From Pichia kudriavzevii (Eukaryota; Ascomycota; Pichiomycetes; Pichiales; Pichiaceae), in assembly GCF_003054445.1 (NCBI RefSeq), contig NC_042508.1:1-64000 (forward strand): 64,000 nucleotides of DNA, in the 5' to 3' direction. A program made the translations under genes and the position numbers. Position 1 is the stretch's first letter; each line of letters starts with the position of its first letter. A model generated the notes under the pieces. That model was not told where the DNA came from and ran no database searches. It was given only the letters and a program-made list of their open reading frames with translations. Below are positions 29,536 through 39,589 of the stretch, in pieces.

Positions 29536-32139
29536 ATGTTTAAAAAGCGGGGGAACTTCAAGAAAGGGAACTCAAAAATATCGTCTAAAGATGAGGGAGG
29601 TTTAGAAGATGATATTCTATCATCTACTCCAATCCTTAGTATTAAAAGAGGCAAAGAACATTGCGTTGAATTTAAAAAGAAACAAAAGTTGGAGAACACC
29701 CAAGATCTTACTGCTAAACCAGATGACGACGCTGAAGAGTCATATTTTGAACAGTTTGATGATTATGAGGTAGATCCAAGTAAGACAACCTGCACGAAGC
29801 AGATACTCAGTAAGAATATCGACACTACTGGAGTTAATGATATTTTTGTACACAGACTCACGCCACCATTTCTCGATTCCCATTCGGTGCTGACCACTAG
29901 GCAGAATATAGCTGAGATTGTCCGAGACAAGTCTGGTGACTTGTACAAGTTGTCCAAAAATGGATCCACGATTTTGAATGAGAAAAGAAGATTAAATGAA
30001 ATATCCAAGGGCAGGGAGATGGATACCAAAGGGAAAACTCTACAACTTGAAAAAGTTTCAGAAAGTTTGGAGATGGAAGACGAAGAAGGAGAGACGGCGA
30101 TACTTCAAGATACGGAACATTTATCGGCAAAAAGCTTCAACAGAGAATCTCTACCTGCGTACAAAGTAAGAGATCAGTTGATGAATTTAATCAACGAGAA
30201 TCAGGTCCTAATTGTGATTGGTGAAACTGGTTCAGGCAAAACTACGCAATTGCCTCAATTTTTATACGAAAAGGGATACACTAAAAACGGAATGATTGGA
30301 ATAACACAACCTCGAAGGATGGCAGCTGTCTCTGTTGCAGAAAGAGTTGGAGAAGAAATGGGGGTAGCGATCGGTACCAAGGTTGGGTTTACCATTAGAT
30401 TCAATGACAAAACTTCATCAGACACTCAGATCAAATTTATGACTGATGGTATCCTACTGAGAGAGACCTTACATGACCCTCTACTAAGCAAGTATTCTTG
30501 TGTAATAATGGATGAAGCTCATGAGCGGTCGTTGAATACTGATATTTTATTTGGTATCATTAAAAAGGTTTTGATGAAACGAAGAGACTTTAAATTGATA
30601 ATCACATCAGCCACCATGAACTCTTTGAAATTTTCTCGTTTTTTCAATAATGCTCCTCAGTTTCAAATTCCAGGGAAGACATTCCCTGTTGATATCATGT
30701 TTCAATCCATCCCCTCTGCCGATTACATTGACTCTGCTGTCAAACAGGCGCTTAAGATACATTTATCGAATCCCCATGCGAAAGGGGAGCACGGTGACAT
30801 TCTTGTGTTCATGACAGGACAAGAAGATATCGAGGTAACATGTCAAGTGATGGAAGACGAATTACAAAAGCTGAAGAAGATTAATCCTTCGATCAATGGC
30901 TTAGATGTACTGCCAGTTTATTCGAGTCTTTCCTCTCAATGTCAACTTAAAATATTTAGTGAATCCGAAAACCGGAAATGTATTGTTGCTACAAATATTG
31001 CAGAAACTTCACTTACACTTCACCATGTAAAATTTGTTATTGATTCAGGACTGATGAAACTGAAAGTTTATAATCCCAAGCTGAATATGGATGCCTTGCA
31101 AATGGTGCCTATTTCCAAAGCGCAAGCAAAACAACGGTCGGGGCGTGCAGGTAGAGTGTGTCCAGGCCAGTGTTTTAGGTTATATACCCTAACTTCATAC
31201 GAAGAAGAAATGTGGGATGAACCAATCCCAGAAATCCAACGAAGTAATTTGATGAATACAATTCTTCTCTTGAAAAATCTCAACATTAAAGATTTGGGCA
31301 AATTTCCATTTGTTGATAGTCCATCTAAGGAGGCTTTGGAAACATCACAATATGATCTTTGGACAATTGGTGCTCTGAATAACTTTGGAGAATTGACAGA
31401 GTTGGGTAAGAAAATCACTAGATATCCTATTGATCCTATGCTATCTAAGATGTTGATTATTTCGAAGGAATACTCGTGTAGCGCTGAGATTTTAAGGATA
31501 GTTTCGATGTTGTCTGTTCCTCCTGTTTTTAACACTCCTAAACGAGATTCTAACTTGACTCAAAAGGCCACCCACGCAAGAGAGAATTTCCAAATAGAGG
31601 GTAGTGATCATTTAACTTTGCTTAACATTTTCAACCAATTTGAAAATGCAAGAAATAAAGAAAAATGGTGCACAAAAAACTTTTTGAATTTTAAGTCACT
31701 CAGACAAGCTTATGAGATCCATTCACAATTAAAACAACTTACTGGAGATATTAGATCTAACAATAACTGGAACGCCATTAGAGAATGTATTTGTGCGTCT
31801 TACTTTCCCAATGCTGCTGAATTTTTCAAGCATGGGCAATATAAGCACTGTAGGTTAGGTTTGGAAATGTACATTCATCCAACGTCGGTATTTTTTGGAT
31901 TGGGTGATGTTCCTAGATTTGTGGTTTTCCATGAACTCGTCATGACGTCACAAAAACAGCAAATTCACTATCTAACGTCTGTCGAAGCTGATTGGCTTGT
32001 AAAATATGGGTATCTGTTCTATAGCCCACGTGTCCGGGGGATCAGCAGTAGAGAAAACCAAAAGATTAAAGAACAGGAGTATCTCAACCTAATTGAGCAT
32101 GAGAAAGGATTACGTAATAATAAATCTATAAAGGATTAA
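29536..32139 (+). CDS. PRP16: DEAH-box pre-mRNA splicing helicase Prp16
   Basis: The 867-residue protein has the N-terminal segment TPPFLDSHSV, then DLYKLSKNGSTIL (a Prp16-specific stretch), followed by the DEAH helicase core: GETGSGKTTQ (about 228), DEAH (326-329), SAT (about 357), ETSLT and QRSGRAGR (about 533). The ratchet/OB domains contain SDHLTLLNIFNQF, LHPTS-like YIHPTSVFFG and FHELVMTS, all matching Prp16/DHX38 rather than Prp2 or Prp22. Prp16 uses ATP to remodel the spliceosome after the first step of splicing. It is shorter than S. cerevisiae Prp16 (1071) because of a reduced N-terminus. Its last 14 bases overlap the tail of PAN6 on the other strand. Confidence 0.94.
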   Translation: MFKKRGNFKKGNSKISSKDEGGLEDDILSSTPILSIKRGKEHCVEFKKKQKLENTQDLTAKPDDDAEESYFEQFDDYEVDPSKTTCTKQILSKNIDTTGVNDIFVHRLTPPFLDSHSVLTTRQNIAEIVRDKSGDLYKLSKNGSTILNEKRRLNEISKGREMDTKGKTLQLEKVSESLEMEDEEGETAILQDTEHLSAKSFNRESLPAYKVRDQLMNLINENQVLIVIGETGSGKTTQLPQFLYEKGYTKNGMIGITQPRRMAAVSVAERVGEEMGVAIGTKVGFTIRFNDKTSSDTQIKFMTDGILLRETLHDPLLSKYSCVIMDEAHERSLNTDILFGIIKKVLMKRRDFKLIITSATMNSLKFSRFFNNAPQFQIPGKTFPVDIMFQSIPSADYIDSAVKQALKIHLSNPHAKGEHGDILVFMTGQEDIEVTCQVMEDELQKLKKINPSINGLDVLPVYSSLSSQCQLKIFSESENRKCIVATNIAETSLTLHHVKFVIDSGLMKLKVYNPKLNMDALQMVPISKAQAKQRSGRAGRVCPGQCFRLYTLTSYEEEMWDEPIPEIQRSNLMNTILLLKNLNIKDLGKFPFVDSPSKEALETSQYDLWTIGALNNFGELTELGKKITRYPIDPMLSKMLIISKEYSCSAEILRIVSMLSVPPVFNTPKRDSNLTQKATHARENFQIEGSDHLTLLNIFNQFENARNKEKWCTKNFLNFKSLRQAYEIHSQLKQLTGDIRSNNNWNAIRECICASYFPNAAEFFKHGQYKHCRLGLEMYIHPTSVFFGLGDVPRFVVFHELVMTSQKQQIHYLTSVEADWLVKYGYLFYSPRVRGISSRENQKIKEQEYLNLIEHEKGLRNNKSIKD

Positions 32140-33055
32140 AAACCATGTTGTCTATAAGTCTAGTGAACTTTTTCTCATCTTTGCTTGTCGTGTTTGGAAC
32201 GTAAATTGCCATGGACAGAATGCAACCCTTCGAGATGTCGATCTTGTTGATGTATTCAAGGGTCACCGGATCATTGAATGCCACGTAATCTATTTTAAAG
32301 GCGGGGTTGGTCCCTTCAATGAGCGATTTGATAGACTCTGACAATTTTGCCACGTCTGTCTCTCCCTTTTGATAACTTTCATTGGCCAAGAGCATACTTT
32401 GGTTGAGACATTCGGCTTGCTTCAGAATATCATCAGAAAGATACTTATTTCTTGAGCTCAAAGCTAATCCCGACTTATTTCTAACTGTTGGAACAACAAC
32501 TACACTTAAATCCATCAGCAAATCCCTAACCATCATTTTTATCACTACTGTCTGTTGGATATCTTTTTGTCCAAAATAGGCAACTGTTGGTTTCACTGCA
32601 TTAAACAGCTTTGTCACGACAGTGGCGACACCCCTAAAGAAAGATGGCCTGGTCTTGCCTTCCAAAACATCGGACACGCCTAAAACCTCAACAAAAGCGC
32701 CTCTTTGTTCCTCTCTCTTCATGGTGAAACCAGAGGGGTACATTTCATTAACTTCAGGCTTGAAAATAGCGTCTACTTTTCCACCGTGCTTCTTCAAATA
32801 AGCTTCAATAACAGCTACATCATGTCCTATATCTCTTGGATAAGTGTCCAGGTCTTCTTCGGGGGCAAACTGCGATGGGTTAACAAAGATGGAGATAATT
32901 GTGTGCTGATTTTCCTTGGTTGATCTGCCAACTAATGACATATGGCCCTCATGGAGGTAGCCCATTGTTGGAACAAACCCAACAGATTCTTCGCCAAACT
33001 TTGCCCGTAGCTGGCGTAGTTCACTAACGGTGGTAATAATAGGAATCTCCATCAT
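32126..33055 (-). CDS. PAN6: Pantothenate synthetase (pantoate-beta-alanine ligase)
   Basis: The 309-residue enzyme joins pantoate and beta-alanine using ATP to make pantothenate, the precursor of coenzyme A. Hallmarks are FVPTMGYLHEGHMSLV (HIGH-type nucleotide motif, His35 and His38), ISIFVNPSQF, AYFGQKDIQQ and LALSSRN near the KMSKS-like loop. Two ATGs are adjacent (33055 and 33052). Its stop codon lies inside the final codons of the opposing PRP16, a 14-base tail-to-tail overlap. Confidence 0.95.
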   Translation of the reverse strand: MMEIPIITTVSELRQLRAKFGEESVGFVPTMGYLHEGHMSLVGRSTKENQHTIISIFVNPSQFAPEEDLDTYPRDIGHDVAVIEAYLKKHGGKVDAIFKPEVNEMYPSGFTMKREEQRGAFVEVLGVSDVLEGKTRPSFFRGVATVVTKLFNAVKPTVAYFGQKDIQQTVVIKMMVRDLLMDLSVVVVPTVRNKSGLALSSRNKYLSDDILKQAECLNQSMLLANESYQKGETDVAKLSESIKSLIEGTNPAFKIDYVAFNDPVTLEYINKIDISKGCILSMAIYVPNTTSKDEKKFTRLIDNMVFNPL

Positions 33056-33387
33056 TGGATGTGCTAGTTCGGCTGAGGTTATTCTGTTCTCTAACTTTAA
33101 AGTTCATGTCATGTCAAAACCATTTTTGAAATTTTTATTTCCTCGGGTTTCCTATAGACTAAACCCGAAACCTTGAAAAAACGCGCCGTTAAAGTCTGGA
33201 GTTTCCCATTTCGGAAGTTTTTGACGGTGGCTTCACGTCTTTACAGATAAGAGATACGTTTATCAGATGAAATGGGAAACCATGGGCAACTATATAAAGA
33301 GATCAAGGAAAGTGTCCAATTTGTTGCTTCTCAAAGTCTTGCTTTTTCTTACTTTTGGTTTTAGTGTCAGTTGTCGATTAGGAGTAA
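33056..33387. promoter_or_regulatory. PAN6/esterase divergent promoter
   Basis: The spacer has a TATA box for the plus-strand esterase (TATATAAA at 33291-33298, about 90 bases before its ATG) and GATAAG at about 33247. No gene is seen. Confidence 0.5.
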
Positions 33388-34968
33388 ATGGGTCACGCTG
33401 TGTCGGCAGATCATTGTCCCAAACACACCGTTGAGATTCCAAGGCATGGCACTTTGACTGGGGTTACGTTGAAGAGACCAAGTGGAAAACCAACGGTGCA
33501 CAGATTCGCAAAAGTTCCATATGCACTGCCACCTAAAGCAAGGTTTGGACTTCCGATTCCTATTCCAGATGACTACGATTATACGGGGGAGTATGAACGT
33601 TACGGGGCAAAATGTCCCCAACCAGTATACGAATCAAAGGAGTTGGTGTATGCAGAGAGTCCAAGTGATGAGAGCATCCAATATTTGAATATTTGGGTTC
33701 CTGCATCAAACAAGTATCGGCCACAAAATGGATGGCCTGTTTTGGTTTACATACATGGCGGTTGGTTACAGTATGGAGATATAAATAACGAATTCTTCAA
33801 CAGCGTTGAGCTGATGGATGATGAACATTTCAAGGAAAAGTACATTTTTGTAACACCGGCTTATCGCTTGAACATCTTTGGGTTTCTTACATGCAACCAG
33901 TTGGAACATAAAAACATGGGATTTTGGGACCAAAGAGAAGCTCTGAAATGGGTCCACAGGTTTATTGTTCATTTTGGAGGTGACCCAAGCAAAATTACAT
34001 TGTCCGGGCTCTCTGCTGGTGCCTACTCTACATTTTTCCAACTAGCGTATGAGCTTTACCACCCTAATGAGGAGCAGATTATTAAACAAGTTATTTTCCA
34101 CTCTAATATGATTTTAACACAACCCAAATCAATAACGGAATGCAAAGCACAGTACAGTGAGATTGTTGATAAGTTAGGAATTGGTGAATTGAACCCACAA
34201 CAACAGTTGCAAAGGCTACAATCGCTAGATTACAAATTTTTAGAGAGGTTCATCCCCACATTAAACCTTCATACATTTAGAGCGGTAACTGATGATGATT
34301 TTGTTTCATCAACAACCATATTGGATATAATGAACGGGAAATTTTCAGAGCTGCTAGTTAAGAAAGGTGTTCGTATCATGCATGGAGAAGTCGATAATGA
34401 AGGCTACTTATATTCATTGTTGAACCCGCCTGTCTCAGTAGAAGAGTTCCAGCTACAAGTTGAAAATTATTATCCACGGGAGGTAACCCTGGAACTGATG
34501 GAAGTCTACAATGTTGTGAGTGCCCCCGAAACAAAACTGTCAACACTGTTTGGTAATGTCATTGGCGATGGACAAGTGTATGTTTCTACAAGGGGATTTA
34601 TCAACAACATTGTCGAAAACGGCTTCCCTGCTAAGGACTATTTCCGTTACCGGATTGCATATCGTGGTAAGTGGCTAGACAAACACTTGTCACCGGAGTT
34701 GAAAGTTACACATGCGCACGACAAGCCCATCTGGTTTTATGCGCTTAGAGCTGGGTTTACAGAGAAGGAAAAGGCAAGGTTAGACGAATTCTTGATACCC
34801 TACCTAGAATTTCTCAACTTTCATGATGACATTAAAGGATGGGAGACAAGTAATGCACGCAAGTTACGCTTATTCAAAAGTGACGGTTCCATTGTGTATG
34901 AAGATGATGTGGATTGGGAAAGATGTACACAAATTGCCAAAAAGCTTTATGAAAAGCAACTAGATTAA
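33388..34968 (+). CDS. Type-B carboxylesterase/lipase-family hydrolase
   Basis: The 526-residue protein has the carboxylesterase type-B fold. It starts with GTLTGVTLKRP and FAKVPYALPPKARF, then the family segment IQYLNIWVPAS and the oxyanion-hole motif YIHGGWLQYGD. NIFGFLTCN and GFWDQREALKWVHRFIVHFGGD lead to the nucleophile elbow GLSAGAYS with Ser209. The acid (a glutamate or aspartate near EVDNEG) and a C-terminal histidine (VTHAHDKPIWFY) are plausible partners. There is no signal peptide, so an intracellular esterase is likely. The substrate is unknown. The lack of a close S. cerevisiae equivalent makes this a species-group gene. Confidence 0.85.
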   Translation: MGHAVSADHCPKHTVEIPRHGTLTGVTLKRPSGKPTVHRFAKVPYALPPKARFGLPIPIPDDYDYTGEYERYGAKCPQPVYESKELVYAESPSDESIQYLNIWVPASNKYRPQNGWPVLVYIHGGWLQYGDINNEFFNSVELMDDEHFKEKYIFVTPAYRLNIFGFLTCNQLEHKNMGFWDQREALKWVHRFIVHFGGDPSKITLSGLSAGAYSTFFQLAYELYHPNEEQIIKQVIFHSNMILTQPKSITECKAQYSEIVDKLGIGELNPQQQLQRLQSLDYKFLERFIPTLNLHTFRAVTDDDFVSSTTILDIMNGKFSELLVKKGVRIMHGEVDNEGYLYSLLNPPVSVEEFQLQVENYYPREVTLELMEVYNVVSAPETKLSTLFGNVIGDGQVYVSTRGFINNIVENGFPAKDYFRYRIAYRGKWLDKHLSPELKVTHAHDKPIWFYALRAGFTEKEKARLDEFLIPYLEFLNFHDDIKGWETSNARKLRLFKSDGSIVYEDDVDWERCTQIAKKLYEKQLD

Positions 34969-35076
34969 CGTATTTGTAATGAAACTATCTATATTTATAA
35001 GAATGTAAATGTGATGATAAATGCAAATGTATGGTTTTAGATAAAAAGCGACTTTGGAGAGTATTGTAGGTGGTGA

Positions 35077-36066
35077 TTATATTTTCTGTGGTTTATCAGT
35101 TGGCTCGATAGGAGGCTCGACATTAGGAGCATCAACAGCCTTTTTGTTGTTCATCAATCTCAACAAGTTTCTCAACAACATGGCAATGGTAACTTTTCCT
35201 ATGGAAGGAACATAGAGGGAAGCCACCTTTTCAACTTCTTCATCAACAAAGTTCTTCTCGCTGGAAAAGTTGATACAGATAGCACCCCGCTTGATATAGT
35301 TGGATGGAAACTTATAAGTCTTTGTTGGAACACCAGTGATGATTATATCTGACTCCTTGGCACACTCTTCCAAGGATTTATTACAGTCATGCACCTTATG
35401 TTGCTTATACCTTAATCCATCACCTCTTTCATATAGCTGAATGTCATTGATGTCTACAGAGTAAACCTTAGCACCGTCGTTAGCCAATAGCGCAGCTAAA
35501 GGTCTGCCGACAATTTCCGATCTGTTAACAACGGTGATTGTCTTACCATACAACCTAGCGCCCGGTTCAAGAACTGTGTTGTAAGCTCCAATATACTCCA
35601 AGATTTTCACCACTGCTAGCGGGGTACAAGGTAGGATGGATTTCATAGTTTTGTTGTGATCTAGATACCTGATGTTGTGGTACATGTTGGAGATGTATTT
35701 AAAGTTAAGACCTTCAACGTCTTTATGGATGGAGACACACTGCTGCAAATACTGGTCTTGGTGATTACCAAACACCGGGAAGTACACAATCATACCATTG
35801 ATGTCATCGTTGTTGTTGCATTTGTAGATTTCTTCCTCTAGCTGATCCTTGTTGACCTGGATAAGCTCGTACTGGAAACCGAGATTGTTGGCGGTTTTAC
35901 CCGTCCAAGTGGCATACATCATTGCCGCAGGATCGTCATTGGCAAGAAGACCAACAAGCTTTGGCTTCTTGGATAGAGCTGCTGTCTTCTCCGTGACTTC
36001 TTGGATGTAAGACTTGGCGATCTTTGACGCAGGAATCACTTTACAAGCTTTTTGAATTGCAGACAT
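35077..36066 (-). CDS. MTD1: NAD-dependent methylenetetrahydrofolate dehydrogenase
   Basis: The 329-residue enzyme oxidises 5,10-methylene-THF to 5,10-methenyl-THF in the cytosol, providing one-carbon units for purine synthesis. It matches yeast Mtd1 over its whole length: ANDDPAAMMYATWTGKT, MIVYFPVFGNHQDQYLQQ, KSILPCTPLAVVKILE, NRSEIVGRPLAALLANDGA, DIIITGVP and GKVTIAMLLRNLLRL. The open frame reaches upstream to a TTG at 36201, but the ATG at 36066 (MSAIQKACKVIPASKIAKSY) gives the family-length protein. Confidence 0.95.
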   Translation of the reverse strand: MSAIQKACKVIPASKIAKSYIQEVTEKTAALSKKPKLVGLLANDDPAAMMYATWTGKTANNLGFQYELIQVNKDQLEEEIYKCNNNDDINGMIVYFPVFGNHQDQYLQQCVSIHKDVEGLNFKYISNMYHNIRYLDHNKTMKSILPCTPLAVVKILEYIGAYNTVLEPGARLYGKTITVVNRSEIVGRPLAALLANDGAKVYSVDINDIQLYERGDGLRYKQHKVHDCNKSLEECAKESDIIITGVPTKTYKFPSNYIKRGAICINFSSEKNFVDEEVEKVASLYVPSIGKVTIAMLLRNLLRLMNNKKAVDAPNVEPPIEPTDKPQKI

Positions 36067-37198
36067 GTTGGATGTTTGACGAATGAAGAGTAACACAAAA
36101 TACTGCCTTGGTTTGGAAATACAGAAACCTTCAGATCTCTGTAGAAGAGGTAGGGGGGATCGACACTTTAAGTAATAAAGATAAAGACTTAGAGAGGTCA
36201 AATCAGGGTCAAGTTACAAGTATAATATTGCACTTGTAGAGAACAAATCCATTTTTCAGAACCACTAGTTTGAAAAGAGAAAAAAAAAAAAAAAAAAAAT
36301 TTTTTTTTTGAAAGATATATTTCAAAAGGGAAGTCTCTCTGAAGAAGTCAGACATGCATTTCAATGAGGGAAGAAAACAAAGAGAACCAAGGCCCGAGTC
36401 AATTCCCTCTACGGAGATATAAAACGCAAAAGACGGGGTGAAAGTTGAAGGACATGCTAGAATTTGTTGAAGAATCTCCTCCTCTGGAAGGAGATCATGT
36501 GGAAACCGCTGTCATTGAAAGAGAGAGTTCCATGTGACATATGTGGTCCAAAAGTATAACTGTAAAGTAAAACATACTTAAAAGCACGTGTCACGTGACA
36601 CGATTACGTTTTGTCTGGTCACGTGACGTTCTTTTAAGTTCTCTTTTTGACGTGTGCGACATTTGCGGCGTTGTGGTACGACAGAAACTGCTGTTGTGCC
36701 CCAGTTGACGACTTAAAGAGAAGTAAGGACTCTCCCCTCCCCCTCATCCAAAACTGGGGTGCTTACAGAGACAAGTGCCTACTCCTTACTGTGAACTGTG
36801 CTGATACAGGAGAGAGTTGAACAGAGATGGTAAATTAGAGTAATTCTCTGCAGAACTTGTATCAAAGAAAAGCGTACACTCTTCCCAGGTAGGACATGCT
36901 TAACAGAAAGCAAACACAGTTTCTTAAAAACTCCAAACAAATATAGAAATCAAAGGGGAGGTAAACAGATGGAATTGACACTTGTAGTGAATAACCGTAA
37001 ATACAATAGAGTCTGCTGATACAAGTGTCTGCAAGTATCGGAGATAATACACAACCAGTGGGGTTTGAGAGAGGCATAGCATATTCAGTTGCCGTTTCTG
37101 CTTACTAACTCCAGGTAGTTATAAAAATGAGTTGTTTCCTAAATTCAAATCGATCTTTTACAGGTTCCTTCTGACTGAAGTCTGTATAGCCATTGGAA
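36067..37198. promoter_or_regulatory. MTD1/GST-domain gene divergent region with three CACGTG boxes
   Basis: An A20-T10 tract at 36280-36309 lies about 220 bases upstream of MTD1. A cluster of three CACGTG E-boxes follows at 36585-36590, 36592-36597 and 36620-36625; the last two are full TCACGTGA palindromes of the kind bound by Cbf1 or other bHLH factors. Near the GST gene, TACTAAC at 37103-37109 and TTTTACAG at 37156-37163 look like the 3' half of an intron, but I found no convincing donor. Confidence 0.5.
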
Positions 37199-37774
37199 AT
37201 GACATTGGGAACACTCTACGTGAATGCTCAGTTTCCTAGAAACTCGCATGTCTTGAAGCTAGTGAGATATCTCGGTTTGAATATCGACATTGTTGACGTG
37301 AGAGAAATCAACAACTATGCGGAAATTTATGCATTGCATAAGGTGCCATACTTTTTAGGGACGGACGGGTTCAAGTTACCAGAGGCCTATGCGGTTGTCT
37401 GTTATCTCATTGACCTCTCGGGAGACCACGGCGACCTGTTGGGCCGTTCCACCAAGGAGAAGGCACTCAACACGGCGTGGTACTCGCTTGTTAACATGGA
37501 GATTATCCAGAGGTACGGCGTCCTCCTTTCCGGTAAGACCCAGCAGGCCAAGGACAAGGCGACTGCCGAGCTGCATGGCTTGTTGGAGTATATTGACGAC
37601 GCCCTAGCGACTCGGGAGTTTCTAATTGGAAACTCCTTCACGGTATCGGACCTTTTTGCCCATGACGCTATAAAAACACTCCATGGACTCAACAACGACT
37701 TTAAATCCTACACAAACATCAACCGCTACCTCGGCAGTTGTGGCTGTCACCCTTGTATTGCTCCTTATATTTAG
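37199..37774 (+). CDS. Stand-alone eEF1B-gamma-type GST-domain protein (first copy)
   Basis: This 191-residue protein resembles the N-terminal glutathione-S-transferase domain of yeast elongation factor 1B-gamma (Tef4/Cam1) but stops before the conserved C-terminal domain. It starts MTLGTLYVN, continues with a thioredoxin-like half (KVPYFLGTDGFKLPEAYAVVCYLIDL) and a helical half (ALATREFLIGNSFTVSDLFAHDAIK). The ATG at 37199 matches the paralogue at 40024 (MTFGTLYI); a TTG two codons upstream is ignored. The C-terminus has an unusual GSCGCHPC cysteine cluster. Its role could be redox or translation-related; this is unknown. It flanks GLK1 together with its paralogue. Confidence 0.72.
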   Translation: MTLGTLYVNAQFPRNSHVLKLVRYLGLNIDIVDVREINNYAEIYALHKVPYFLGTDGFKLPEAYAVVCYLIDLSGDHGDLLGRSTKEKALNTAWYSLVNMEIIQRYGVLLSGKTQQAKDKATAELHGLLEYIDDALATREFLIGNSFTVSDLFAHDAIKTLHGLNNDFKSYTNINRYLGSCGCHPCIAPYI

Positions 37775-38179
37775 ATCTTACCACCTTGTGTATTCCCCCT
37801 CCCCATCTTTTCTTCTTTGTCCTTATAAATCCATGCAGAACACCGTAACCGGTTGAGAGACCAAACAAACATGGCGCCAAAATCATGTGATGTCCGAAAG
37901 AGGGTGGTTTCGCCCGCCTTCTTTGTTCTCCCCCCCCCCCCCCCCGCGCCCACGTTTGTTAGTGGGCGGATTATCTGTTGCCATTGTTCTGCAGGGGAAA
38001 TGACCAGCTTATTCCGAGTATAAAGAGAAAGAACTGTAACCCCCTAAGGAGATGTTCTCCAATAGCGGGTGTTTCTTTCTCCTCTGTTTCTATCAGAAGT
38101 TAACCTTTCTTTGACTGTCCTCCTATAAAGTAGGTAGTTTTCCAAATAGAGTTTATCAAGCAGTTATAAATTTGACATC
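37775..38179. promoter_or_regulatory. GLK1 promoter with poly(C) tract
   Basis: A run of 16 C spans 37930-37945, about 240 bases upstream of the GLK1 ATG, and TATAAA at 38019-38024 lies about 155 bases upstream. No gene is seen. Confidence 0.55.
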
Positions 38180-39589
38180 ATGTCCCAATTAGATCTGAAG
38201 GTAAAGGAGATTGTCGAGTCGTTTGAAGTTGAGAAGGAGCTTCTCCAAAACCTTGTGACGTTATTTATCAGGTCAGCAGAATACGGCCTAACGCATTCGT
38301 CAGTGGGGAAGGCGGCAATGCCAATGATTCCAACATACGTTACGCAGATCCCAACGGGTAAGGAGAAGGGTGTCCTTTTAGCAGCCGATTTGGGCGGCAC
38401 GAACTTCAGGGTATGTTCTGTTAAGTTGAACGGAGACCACACTTTTGAGTTGAAGCAGTCCAAGAACCCAATTCCCGTGGACTTGATGAGTAGCACCACC
38501 GAAGAGTTGTTTTCGTATCTAGCTGGGAAAATTGGCCAGTTTGTGGAAACCCACCATAATGATATAGGCGATAAGATGAAGCTGGGGTTCACCTTCAGTT
38601 TCCCCGTTGAGCAGACGTCGTTGAATTCGGGAACGTTGATTAGATGGACCAAGGGGTTCAACATTGAGGATACTGTCGGTAAGGACATTGTTGCCGTTTT
38701 GCAAGACCATTTAGACCGGAAAAACATTCCTGTGCACGTTGCCGCATTGGCCAACGATACCGTTGGCACCTTGTTGGCAAGATCCTATACTGGTGAAAAC
38801 AAGGAAGGCTTGACCTCGATTGGATGTATCTACGGTACTGGTACAAATGGTGCCTACAATGAGAAGGTCGAAAATATCACCAAGTTGCCCAAGGAAGTTG
38901 TTGAAGAGTTGAAGTCCAAGGGAATTGACCACATGGTTATAAACACCGAGTGGGGATCCTTTGATAATAACTTGGAGCTCTTGCCCACCACCAAGTATGA
39001 TGTGGAGGTCGATAAGATTTCAGCTAATCCCGGTTATCACCTGTTTGAGAAGCGAGTCTCTGGTATGTTTTTGGGAGAAATCTTGAGACATATTTTAGTG
39101 GATCTATATGAACAGGGCCTCATGTTCACCCAGTACCCTACCATCAACGAATTACCTCATAGATTGAAAACCCCTTGGTTGTTGCATTCCGAAGGCCTGT
39201 CGATTTTTGAAATCGATGATTCCACTAACTTGATTGCCACGGAAATCGAGTTGAAAAATATGTTGAGACTACCAACAACACCAGAAGAACGTAAGGCAAT
39301 CCAGAAACTGACTAGAGCTATCTCCAAGAGAGCAGCACATTTGGCCGGCGTCCCAATTGCAGCATTGACTATGAAGATTGACGCATTTAAAGGCCACAAT
39401 GTGGAGGTTGATGTCGGTGTTGACGGTTCAGTTGTGGAATTCTATCCTGGTTTCAGAACTATGATGAGAGACGCCATTGCAGATACCCAGATTGGCGCCA
39501 AGGGTGAAAGAAGATTGCATGTCAACCTCTCAAAGGATGGCTCCTCTGTTGGTGCTGCCCTTTGTGCATTGTCAAACAACTCATTATAA
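38180..39589 (+). CDS. GLK1: Glucokinase/hexokinase
   Basis: The 469-residue enzyme phosphorylates glucose at position 6 with ATP, the first step of glycolysis. Motifs are the phosphate-1 loop LAADLGGTNFRVC (about 68-80), the sugar-binding block LGFTFSFPVEQTSLNSG with LIRWTKGF, ALANDTVGTLLA (catalytic Asp), IYGTGTNGAYNE, NTEWGSFD and the C-terminal DGSVVEFYPGFR with KDGSSVGAALCAL. The short N-terminus without the regulatory tail of Hxk2 and the GTGTNGAY wording favour glucokinase over hexokinase. Preferred yeast codons are frequent, which suggests high expression. Confidence 0.88.
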   Translation: MSQLDLKVKEIVESFEVEKELLQNLVTLFIRSAEYGLTHSSVGKAAMPMIPTYVTQIPTGKEKGVLLAADLGGTNFRVCSVKLNGDHTFELKQSKNPIPVDLMSSTTEELFSYLAGKIGQFVETHHNDIGDKMKLGFTFSFPVEQTSLNSGTLIRWTKGFNIEDTVGKDIVAVLQDHLDRKNIPVHVAALANDTVGTLLARSYTGENKEGLTSIGCIYGTGTNGAYNEKVENITKLPKEVVEELKSKGIDHMVINTEWGSFDNNLELLPTTKYDVEVDKISANPGYHLFEKRVSGMFLGEILRHILVDLYEQGLMFTQYPTINELPHRLKTPWLLHSEGLSIFEIDDSTNLIATEIELKNMLRLPTTPEERKAIQKLTRAISKRAAHLAGVPIAALTMKIDAFKGHNVEVDVGVDGSVVEFYPGFRTMMRDAIADTQIGAKGERRLHVNLSKDGSSVGAALCALSNNSL

